Assembly: GCF_011075055.1 (NCBI RefSeq)
Contig: NC_058148.1
Coordinates: forward strand, 1,240,001 to 1,304,000
DNA length: 64,000 nucleotides
DNA from: Mangifera indica
Lineage: Eukaryota; Streptophyta; Magnoliopsida; Sapindales; Anacardiaceae
Direction of reading: 5' to 3'
Position numbers and translations under genes: made by a program. The notes beneath the pieces were generated by a model that was not told the DNA's origin, did no database searches, and saw nothing but the letters and a program-made list of their open reading frames with translations. The first letter of the stretch is position 1, and every line of letters begins with the position of its first letter. Positions 33,678 through 46,861 of this stretch are shown in pieces.

Positions 33678-33999
33678 TAGGGCTGGACTCAAGCTCGAGC
33701 TCGGCTCGGCTCGGTTTGAGCTTGAAACGAGCCGGGCTTTGCTCGGCTCGATTGAGCTCGAGCTCGCTCGGTAGATTTTTTTTTAAAATTTTTTATACAA
33801 AACGACATCGTTTTGATCCATATATATATACAAAACGATGTCGTTTTGATATGAAAAATGAGCTGAATCGAGTCGAGCCGAACTCGAACCAAATTCGATT
33901 CGAGTCAAGCTCAAACCAAACTCGAGTTGATCATAAATAAACCGAGCCAAGCCCGAGCTGGCTGTGAGCCGAGCTCGGTTTGACTCGAATCCAGCCCTA
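33678..33999. mobile_element. complete hAT-type MITE with perfect 8-bp target duplication (322 bp)
   Basis: The ends TAGGGCTGGACTCAAGCTCG and CTCGAATCCAGCCCTA are inverted repeats. The flanks are identical: CTTCAACC at 33670-33677 and 34000-34007. The subterminal regions are rich in GAGCTCGGCTCGG. The core contains ACAAAACGACATCGTTTTG twice in related form around a TATATATA run. No protein is encoded. It ends about 365 bp before the ATG of Hsp70 copy 2. Confidence 0.92.
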
Positions 34000-34179
34000 C
34001 TTCAACCTACCGCTAAATCCCATAGCAGGTTGGTTTTGAAATGAACTCAGCCCGGCCCAATTCTGCCCGAAAACAGACAAAGCTACTGAATTCCCTCGAT
34101 CTTTCCATCCGGCCAGTCACTGCACCCGTAAAACTCAAACCTAACCGGGCAACCAGCTAGCCACGCCCACAAAGCCTAA

Positions 34180-34192
34180 GATCTTTCTGGAA
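34180..34192 (+). promoter_or_regulatory. heat-shock element upstream of Hsp70 copy 2
   Basis: GATCTTTCTGGAA contains a perfect TTCnnGAA pair (34185-34192), preceded in phase by a partial GAA unit (GAT at 34180). This is a three-unit heat-shock-factor site with one mismatch. It lies about 170 bp before the start codon. No comparable site is visible upstream of copy 1. Confidence 0.5.
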
Positions 34193-34198
34193 CCCTGC

Positions 34199-34206
34199 CA
34201 CGTGTC
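34199..34206 (+). promoter_or_regulatory. G-box / ABRE-like site upstream of Hsp70 copy 2
   Basis: CACGTGTC contains the CACGTG core recognised by plant bZIP and bHLH factors. It starts 7 bp after the heat-shock element. Confidence 0.5.
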
Positions 34207-34364
34207 ACTCTCTCTCCCCCTAGACCCTTCTCAACGATTCTCTTATCTACTTATTCACCCCTTCTTCAACTCATGGTTCAAGCGCATCTCCAATTCTCTC
34301 AGAAGTCTTACTCAAACTAGGCCCCTTTTCTTGGGAAACCCAGAAGCGAAAAAATTAAAAAGTC

Positions 34365-38124
<3,760 letters not shown>

Positions 38125-39277
38125 GAGAGGCAATTATTTTTTTCTCCCACTTAATTGGAATTGTGTATAAGAAAATGATTTTGCAGGGATGTAAGATGGT
38201 TTGGGTTATCATGAGGAACAAATTTGAAATGTTTCTAGGAAATATAGAGAGAGGATAAAACACTAAATAGGTAGGTACTCATAGTAGCATAATTGGTCCG
38301 AGTAAAAGCCCGTGCTGTTTGTGTAAATATGATTGTTTTCGATTCAGGAAATGATGGATTCTCCATGAAAATATTCTGCATGTATGCATTATACCTTTGT
38401 TATCAAATTATTTTTCTGATTCAGAAAATGTTTTGAATATAATTGAAAAGAGAAGCAAAAGCCTTTTTTCTGGTGATCTTGTGACAGATGATATTGTTTA
38501 CCTTGTTGGTAACTTTAAATGATACTATTTACTTGGCTTGACCATGCGCAAGTTGAGTGGAATTCAATCTGCTTTTGGTTGGACAGGATTTATCGCTCTC
38601 ATCATATAAGATTTTTGAAGCTTTAAGATTAAGAATGATATTATTATATAAACTGGTTTTCTTGGCTTTCCAATTCAAAAGAGATTTTCATGGTAAAAAA
38701 ATCCTTCCAAATTGTATCTGGTTGAACCCAGGAATTGTAGACATTCCCGCATTTCCATCTTCGGATGTTTTGAATTAATCCTATTTATCAAAAAGTCTCA
38801 TATCTCCATGGAATCATGTAAATCGCCCTAGCAATGACATAATATCAATTCTGTTTATTCAGTCACAATAAATTTTACCTTATTCCATATATTATGGAAT
38901 AAAAAAAATGTTAGACTCAATTAATTATCTAGATCTAGGTATACAAGGAATTCGATTTAGATAGTTATGATAACCAAATAATGATGATGTTCTGTTGCAT
39001 ACAATTAAATACAAAAGTGGTCTCCAGTTCTTGAGACAAGGGCACACTGATTTAGGTCTAATAGCAATCAGTGGCACACTGTTGAAGTTGGCGTAGATTG
39101 GGGGAGACTCATGTTAGAAGTTTTTTTAAGCTTGAGTGGCCAAAACAGTGGGGACACTTATGCAACAAAAGGATATGGGTTCAAAACGTGATGTTATATA
39201 CTGTATTGATCTTGTGGTTTCACCTGTTTAGTTGACCCAAGTAAAGACTCCTGTTAACCAAAACATATATATATATA
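38125..39277. other. 3' UTR of Hsp70 copy 2 and intergenic DNA
   Basis: The 3' UTR is likely to about 38400. No gene is visible from 38400 to 39277; the open frame at 38557-38778 has no recognisable motif and AT-driven codons. Confidence 0.45.
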
Positions 39278-39435
39278 TAATATAATTTCCCCTGTACTTT
39301 TTATAGAATCCAGGTCTCAAATTACGAAAAAAGTGGTGGTATCTATAAAGGAAAATGCTTCCACTAGCCCCCACATTTAATGTATTTCCACCAATTTTTT
39401 CAAATTTACATGGGGTGAAAAATCCACCAGACATG

Positions 39436-39479
<44 letters not shown>

Positions 39480-39637
39480 CATGTCTGGTGGATTTTTCAC
39501 CCCATGTAAATTTGAAAAAATTGGTGGAAATACATTAAATGTGGGGGCTAGTGGAAGTATTTTCCTTTATAGATACCACCACTTTTTTCGTAATTTGAGA
39601 CCTGGATTCTATAAAAAGTACAGGGGAAATTATATTA
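39278..39637. repeat. near-perfect 360-bp palindrome
   Basis: Two 180-base arms mirror each other about 39457.5, with an (AT)n run of about 36 bp at the centre (39440-39475) and no indels. By eye the only mismatch is G at 39357 against T at 39558, which would be a G-U pair in RNA. Outside the AT run each arm is ordinary unique-looking sequence. The last 15 bases (GGGGAAATTATATTA, 39623-39637) coincide with the terminus of the Mutator-like element to the right, so its terminal sequence is present inverted at the palindrome's far left as well. Confidence 0.93.
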
Positions 39638-40036
39638 AATGTTTATTTTATCTTTTTATTAAGTAAGAATATCTATTTTTTTTTATTCTTAAATAAAAGT
39701 GTTTATTTTTTCTATTTATAAGAAAAATGTCCTAAACTTTTTTCAAAATACTAAAATTATTTTTTACTAATTTATATAAACTTTTTCACTTTTACTCTTA
39801 TTACACATACTTCTCATATAATTTAAATATTCATTGTCATTCCTATTTTTACTTAATATTAATTATTATGGTTTCGTTCGAAAGGAAGAAGTTCGTATTT
39901 TTTAATTCGAATCGAAAAAAATTAGTTCGTGAAAATTCTGTTTATACGAATTTTAACTCAAAATTTAATTTTATTTATTACCTCTAGTTTATATGTAATG
40001 TAAAAAGGGTATTTGAATATTAGATAATATTTTAGA

Positions 40037-40660
40037 GGTTAAATGAAATGTTAAAAAAATATGGGGGGTATTTTGATATTACATAATATATGAAGGATTT
40101 AAATAATATGTTAAGAACAGATAGATGTATTTTGATACAAAACAACATATGAGGGTATTAAATGAAATGTTAGATAAGTATCAGAGGTTAAAAAAATGTT
40201 ACAAAAAAAATGGGGTTATATTGTTATTACACAATATATAAAGAATTTAAATAACATGTTAAGAATAAATAGACACATTTTGATGCAAGATAACATACAA
40301 GAGTGTTAAATAAAATGTTAGATAATTATAAGGGAAAATGAAATGTTCAAAAAATATGAAGGTATTTTGATATTAAACATTGTAACACAGTTTTAAATGA
40401 TATGTTAATAATAGATATATACATTTTCATATAAGACAACACACAAAGGTATAAAATTAAAATTTAAATAATTATAGAGGTAAATAAAATGTTTAAAAAA
40501 TATGACAGATATTTTGATATTAAACATTGTAAGAACATTTTAAATGAAATGTTAAAAATAGATAGATGTATTTTGATGCAAGATAATATACAAGAGTGGG
40601 GTTAAATGAAATATTAAAAAAATATGAGAGGTATTTTGATATTAATCATTATAAGAGTTT
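40037..40660. repeat. degenerate tandem array of about 150-bp units in the left arm
   Basis: The phrase TAAATGAAATGTTAAAAAAATATG recurs in variant form at about 40037, 40188, 40336, 40482 and 40602. Each is followed by ATTTTGATATTA.ACA and then TAGATAGATGTATTTTGAT. The period is about 146-151 bp for the first units. Noncoding. Confidence 0.8.
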
Positions 40661-40739
40661 TAAATAATTATTATAAATTTTTTTGTTATAAATGATTAAT
40701 TTTTTTCAAAAATTTGTCATTATAGAATTGATAGTTAAA

Positions 40740-42592
40740 ATGAGTGATTATGTATCGGTTCGTTATCGAAGAGAATGGATTCAAGGTGATGAGAATACAA
40801 TGAAATATGTTGGAGACTCTAAACTGTTGATTAAAATTCCTTCCAGAATAACATTTGAGGAATTTATTCAGCTTTTGACGCATTGTACATTGCAAACTCA
40901 TAGGCTTATGGAGAGAAAGATATAGTTCACGATTAAGGTGACTTTGATAGAAATAACATGACTGATATTCCTTTTGAAGAGGTAGAACTCTAGCATAAGC
41001 CACCTGTTACCAAAGGTATGAACAATTTGCAGTTTGAAAATCATATTTTAGGTGGTAGAAATTATTCTGGATAATTTTTTAACAATGTTCCTATTGATCT
41101 GTTTAAGTGGTTCTTGATTTTCCTCCACAACCATCAACATCATCAGGTGGTACAAGATCGATCCGAGAGGAGAATAGTGTAAAGTTTGGTGATATTTTTC
41201 ATAATAAATAACAATTGAAATATGTAAAGCAATTTGTCCTACTGAAATGATTTCAATACAAGGTCAAGAAGTTTAACAGGGGGCGATGAGATATTAAGTG
41301 CGAGGCTGAAAATTATCAGTGGTATATACATGCAACCAAATCCAAAGTCGGGGAAGTGTTTCAAATCAACCAAATGAGTTTAATCTATACATGTTCAGTT
41401 GATCAAATAATATTATATCATAGACAAATTGGGGTCCGAGTTTTAGGTCAATTAATGAGGTTAAAGTTTGTGTTGATTGATCGAATTTATTGACCTAAAG
41501 AAATAATTATGGATATCGTCGATCGGTATAAAATTGACATTTCATATTCACAGGCTTGACGGACAAGAAATTGGACTTTAAATTCATTGAGGGGCTTACT
41601 GGAAGAATTATTTATGCTTTTACCAGATTATTGCTATAATCTACCGCATACTAATTCGGGAACTGTTATCGCTATTGAAATGGACGATGCCCATCGATTT
41701 AAGTATTTTTTCATGGCATTAGGATGTTCCATTCGTGCATTTAGAGAATATCTTCGACCTGTTATTTGCGTTGACGCTGTTTTCCTTAAAGATCGATATC
41801 AAGGTTATTTATTTCTTGCGTTGGGTCTCGATGGTAATAACTAGATATACTCCCTTGGTTTCGATGTCGATAAAAAAGAAGATCACGATAGGTGATATTG
41901 GTTTCTTAGGAATATTAAAGAATGTATCCATAAGCTCTCTAAATTGGTGATAATCTCATATCGACATCATATTATATACTTTGTAATGACTGAAGTCTTT
42001 CTAGATGTCTACCGTGGATGTTATTGTCATCACCATTTGTGCGAACAACAATTAAGATTTTATTCTGTTTAACATTTTTATACATTTTGATTATAAAGTT
42101 CTCATATTATTTATCACCTTGCAGGTACATATTGGAAAGCTGTAAAATCATATACAAAAGTAGATTTTGAGACTATGATGCAATCTCTTGATGCGATAAA
42201 CCCTCAAACTAGGGTTTATCTACGTGAGGGTGGATTATAGCGATGGAGCAGAGCACACTTTTTGAGCATCGATACAACATCATGAGAACTAATATTGCAG
42301 AGTTGTTTAATGCCCTTGTTTGACATGCACAAGGTCTACCTATTACGATGCTAATAGAGTTCATTTGTGGTACTGCATAACGATTGTTTTACGAGAAGAG
42401 AACCATGTAAGTACGTACCAAATTGTTAATAACTATGTATTTGATCATATATTTCTTCCCTTATGTTTGTTATTAACATATGTGTTATTAATATTTTTTC
42501 AAATTACAAATGAATGCCCTAACTTTGTTATCCCTTGGACGGACGAGAAGATCAACGGTCCTCTGTCAAAGTCTGCACGATTGGAGGTTTGA
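40740..42592 (+). pseudogene. decayed Mutator-like (MULE) transposase, left copy
   Basis: Starts at ATG 40740 with a PB1-like N-terminal segment (MKYVGDSKLLIKIPS...), then many stops. The MULE transposase core is at 41587-41844, with PVICVDAVFLKDRYQGYLFL and LGLDGNN, matching the first catalytic Asp region. It continues in another frame with WYWFLRNIKECIH and then VIISYRHH, where the second catalytic position is Tyr; the right copy has Asp there. 42125-42592 matches the region after the catalytic core (YWKAVKSYTKVDF, then PWTDEKINGPLSKSARLEV). Relative to the right copy, about 280 bp near 40880 are deleted. Not functional. Confidence 0.82.
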
Positions 42593-42647
42593 CCAATTAC
42601 ATTTACTCTTGTTGGTTTGACCAATTACATTTACTCTTGTTGGTTTT
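42588..42647 (+). repeat. 28-bp perfect tandem duplication
   Basis: GGTTTGACCAATTACATTTA followed by CTCTTGTT occurs twice in a row. It lies at the end of the left transposase remnant. Confidence 0.85.
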
Positions 42648-42649
42648 AG

Positions 42650-43394
42650 AGCCCTTGTAGTTTAAAAAAAATTAAATTTCCCCCCAATCTACGGTTTTCA
42701 CGACATTAGCGCACTGTCTCATGTAAAATTTCACAAAAATCCCCATTAGACTAACCGCTCTGCCGCAACTTTCTAATATTTTGAAAAAGCTACTTTGCCC
42801 CCCAACTTATGGTCAATCTCTCCCAACCATAGGAGAATTCCTCATAACCGTGGAATCCACTGTTTCCACAAATAGGAGCGCCGACTATTCTAACATCTTT
42901 TTCGACTAAAAAATCGTTGTTTCTACCTCCAATTTTAACATAAATCAAATATACATATTCTATAACGTAAACCCCTTAAGAAATTCAATCAAAACAAGCA
43001 AGAATCAAAATATTTTATGCATTATTCAAAATTAGAACCCTAAAATTTTAAACCTCAAAATCTCCCTTAAATCTCAATAATCTTAAAAATAAATTGATTC
43101 AAAGAACAGTAGAGAAAATTTACTAACCTTGTTTGTCATTTTGGGTTGTCAAAAAATACAAAAATTGATGAAAATCGCTTCACCCGTGGAACAACCATGG
43201 GATAATTATGGGAGACGCAAAATTCTTTGAATTTACATAATAAAACCGTGGAAAAATAAAGGAGAAAATATGTAAAATTCTTGATTTATATATAGGAGCA
43301 GTTTGGCCATTTAATAAAAAAAGGGTACTTTTGCTTAATCCTAATTGTTTTTGGTAATTTCGTTTGAACCCACTTAATTTAAGGCATTTAATAT
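42650..43394. other. unique spacer between the arms of the Mutator-like element
   Basis: No coding sequence. It contains C-rich patches (TTTCCCCCCAATC near 42675, TTTGCCCCCCAAC near 42794) and AT-rich stretches. It has no counterpart in either arm. It may be an inserted nonautonomous element, but no ends could be recognised. Confidence 0.4.
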
Positions 43395-43459
43395 AATTTT
43401 CTTAAATAATATGAGAATTTTATGATCAAAATTTGTAAAAAGGTTAAACAGAATAAAAA

Positions 43460-45037
43460 TTTAATACATGTTTAAACATGTTATCTTTGAGTCTCGTTTG
43501 TACTTTGCTTGCATGTTACACAAAAAGCGATGAGAACAATATCCATGGTGGACATCTGAAAATACTTTAGCCATTACAGAGTATATAACATGATGTCGAT
43601 CCGAGATTATCGTCAATTCGGAGATGTCATGGATACATTCTTTAATCTTCCTAAGAACCAATACCACGTGTTGTGATATTCTTTTTTACCGACATCGAAA
43701 CCAATGAGGTATATCTGGTAATTCCCATCGAGGCCCACCGCAAGGAATAAATGACCTAAATATCGACTTTTAAAGAAAACAACATCAATGCGAATAATAG
43801 GCAAAGATATTCTCTAAATGCATGAATAAAACATCCTAATGCCATGAAAAAATATTTAAATCGATGGTCATTGTCCGTTTCAATAGCTGTAACGATTCCC
43901 GGATTAGCACGTTGTAAATTATAGCAATAATCTGGTAAGACGCATAAATGATTCTTCTGGTAAGCCCTTTAGTGAATTTAAAGTCCAATTACTTGCCCGT
44001 CGAGCCTGTGAATATGAAATGTCAATTTTATACCGGTCGACGATGTCCACAATTATTTTTTTTGACCAATAAATTTGATCAATCAACACAAATTTTGATC
44101 TTATTAATTGATCTAAAGCTCAGGCTCCAGTTTGTCAGTGATGTGACATTATTTGATCAACTGAATCTGATTAATTTGAAACACTTCACCGACTTTGGAT
44201 TTGGTTGCAGATATATATCACTGCCAGTTTTCAGCCTCGCACTTAAAATTCCATTGCCCCCTATCACACTTCTTGACCTTGAATTAAAATCATTTTAGCA
44301 GAGCAAATTGCTTCATAGAGTCTTTCAATTGTTGTTTATTATGAAAAATATCACCAAACTTTACAGTATTTTTCTCTCGGATCGATCTTGTACCACCTGA
44401 TAATGTTGATGGTTGTGGAAAAAAATAAAAAAGTCACCTAAGCGAATCAGTAGGGACATTATCAAAAAATGGGTCAGAATAATTTTCACCACCCAAAATA
44501 GGATCTTCAAGCTGTAAATTGTTCATATCCTTAGTAATAGGTGACTTATGCTCGAGATCACCCCAATCATGAATCTTATCTTTCTCTCCATGAGCCAATG
44601 AGTTTGCAATATACAATATATCATTACTGAAATTAATCACGTTTTTTCAAATCATACTCCATTTTCACTCCGCTAATTTCTTCGTTTTCTACTTCTTCTT
44701 CTTTTTTTTCTTCCTGTCCTTTATCGAGGTACATGTAACCAAAAAAAAAAAAATATTCTTATAAGTATTGAAACATATCAATAAGACCTTGAACATCTTC
44801 ATCATTTTGGATTCGTACGGGGCAATTGATCTCAATTTTTCTTAGCTTTATTGATAGTTGGAGGTAGTTTTTCATTGGATCAAAATCGCAAGACTTCTTC
44901 AAAAGTTGAATAAATCTCTCAAATGTTGTACCAGAGAGAATTTTAATCAATAGTTTAGATCCTCCAACATATTTCATTGTGTTGTCATCCCCTTGAATCT
45001 ATTTTCTTTGATAACGAACCGATACATAACCAGCTAT
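43460..45037 (-). pseudogene. decayed Mutator-like (MULE) transposase, right copy
   Basis: An inverted counterpart of the left copy. The start-equivalent codon near 45037 is ATA instead of ATG. Segments follow in order: MKYVGGSKLLIKILS with a PB1-like continuation (44977-44759), then HGEKDKIHDWGDLEHKSP (44640-44434), then RIDVVFFKSRYLGHLFLAVG and WYWFLGRLKNV (43804-43613), then ELTIISDRHHVIYSVMAKVF to CSHRFLC (43667-43461). The second catalytic region keeps ISDRH. Stops and frame changes separate the segments. It lacks the 3' part present in the left copy. Confidence 0.82.
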
Positions 45038-45119
45038 TATAATTATGACTCTTACAATGGCAAATTTTAAGAAAAAATTAATCATTTATAATAAAAAAGT
45101 CCATAATAACCATTTAAAA

Positions 45120-45790
45120 TAGTCTTACACTGATAAATATCAAAATACCCCTCTTATTTTTCAAATGTTTCATTTAACCTCCTATAATTATTTAACATTT
45201 TATTTAACACTCTTGTATGTTGTCTTGTATCAAAATGCATCTATCTATTCTTAACATTTCATTTAGAACGTTTTTACAATATTTCATATCAAAATATCTC
45301 TCATATCTTTTTAACATTTCATTTTCCCTCATAATTATCTAACCTTTAATTTTACACCCTTGTATGTTGTTTTGTATAAAAATGTATCTATCTATTATTA
45401 ACATATAATTTAAAACCGTTGTACAATGTTTAATATCAAAATATCCTTCATATTTTTCTAACATTTCATTTTCCTTTATAATTATCTAACATTTCATGTA
45501 ACACTCTTGTATGTTATTTTGTATCAAAATGTATCTATTTATTTTTGACATGTTATTTAAATCCTTTATATATTGTGTAATATCAATATAACCCCATATT
45601 TTTGTAATATTTTTAACCCCCCATACTTATCTAATCTTTCATTTAACACCCTTGTATATTATCTTGTATCAAAATATATCTATATATTCTTAATCTGTTA
45701 TTTAAATCATTTATATATTGTGTAATATCAAATGCCCCCCATAGTTTTCTATTATTTCATTTAACCTCTAAATTATTATCTAATATTCAA
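45120..45790. repeat. degenerate tandem array in the right arm
   Basis: Inverted counterpart of the array at 40037-40660. ATGTTGTCTTGTATCAAAATG and TTTAACATTTCATTTTCC phrases recur about every 140-150 bp. Noncoding. Confidence 0.75.
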
Positions 45791-46171
45791 ATACCCCTTT
45801 TACATGACATACAAACTAAATTTAATAAATAAAATTAAGTTTTGAGTTAAAATTCGTATAAATATATTTTTTCACGATTTGACTTTTTTTTACTCGAATT
45901 TAGAAATATGAACTTTTTCCCTCTGACCGAATCCATAGTAATTGATATTAAGTAAAAATGAGAGTGAGAGTGAGTGTTTGAGTAATATGAAAAGTGTATA
46001 TAATAAGAGTGAAAGTATGAAGGTTTATATAGATGTGGTGAAAGGTAATTTTGGTATTTTAAAAAAATCTAAGACATTTTTGCTTAAGAATAGACATTTT
46101 TGCTTAAGAATTTGCCGAACAGGTATTTTTGCTTAATAAAAAGGTAAAATAGACATTTAATATAATTTCCC

Positions 46172-46861
46172 TAGACAAATTTGGTTACCAATAAAGAGCA
46201 AAATAATTAAGGACATGCTACAAATTGATTTAAGACCAAATTTTAATAGTTTTCAAGTGTCAATTATTTTTCCCAAATCTTCAACAGTTTCTTGTCAAAA
46301 TATAAGGTGTTGACTTGTCCACAGGAGATGAATACCATAATTCTCTAACTTGTTTTTGTCAAGTTTTCAACGCAAACAAGTGCTTTATATATCATAAAGA
46401 AATTCACAAATTCTATTTACATAAGTTTTTGGGGGTTTTTTATTTTTCAGAAAAATGACTTTATTACACGTTTGAAGTAAGTATATTGAAACAAGAGATG
46501 TCAACAGGCAGAGTTTGACTCATCTTTGGAGGAAGATAGAATGAATAATTTGGTTTTCTTTGCTAGTCCAAGAAATTGAGCTTGAATGCCCAATAAAGGT
46601 AAATCAATGAATAACACAAACACTCGTAGAGAATTATGACAGTAGCCAAAAACAAACTGAAATACAAACAAGAAGGAAGGAAGTTATCAAATTCTACTTG
46701 AAAGAAAAAAGTAACATCCAAAAGCAATAATATGTACTGTACACATGCGCCACAAGGTATGCGTATTGTGCACATTAAAAACAAATTGTTAACACAAATT
46801 TTCATACCATGTCAAATTCTTACAAAATGGAATATTCGGATACAAAAGATACTTTGTTTTT
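46172..46861. other. intergenic DNA between the Mutator-like element and the PB1 gene
   Basis: No gene is visible. The part next to 46861 is probably the 3' UTR of the PB1 gene on the minus strand. Confidence 0.45.

Larger units (their letters stand above)
39623..46171. mobile_element. Mutator-like element with very long terminal inverted repeats and two facing transposase remnants
   Basis: The left end GGGGAAATTATATTAAATG and the right end CATTTAATATAATTTCCC are reverse complements. Homology continues inwards through TTTTTATTAAG.AA.AAT blocks, tandem arrays and part of the transposase gene. The inverted arms run about 39623-42120 and 43395-46171. The unique middle holds the 3' part of the left transposase copy and noncoding DNA. 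No 9-bp target duplication is visible; the left flank is the palindrome. The element is about 6.5 kb and decayed, with many stops in both transposase copies. Confidence 0.8.

Noticed and set aside
39228..39666. Identical 70-residue open frames on both strands around 39450
   Set aside because: They are a consequence of the palindrome, including Tyr-Ile repeats from the (AT)n run. No sign of selection for protein.
42650..43394. C-rich spacer as an independent transposon nested in the Mutator-like element
   Set aside because: No terminal repeats or target duplication could be read, so it is described only as spacer.
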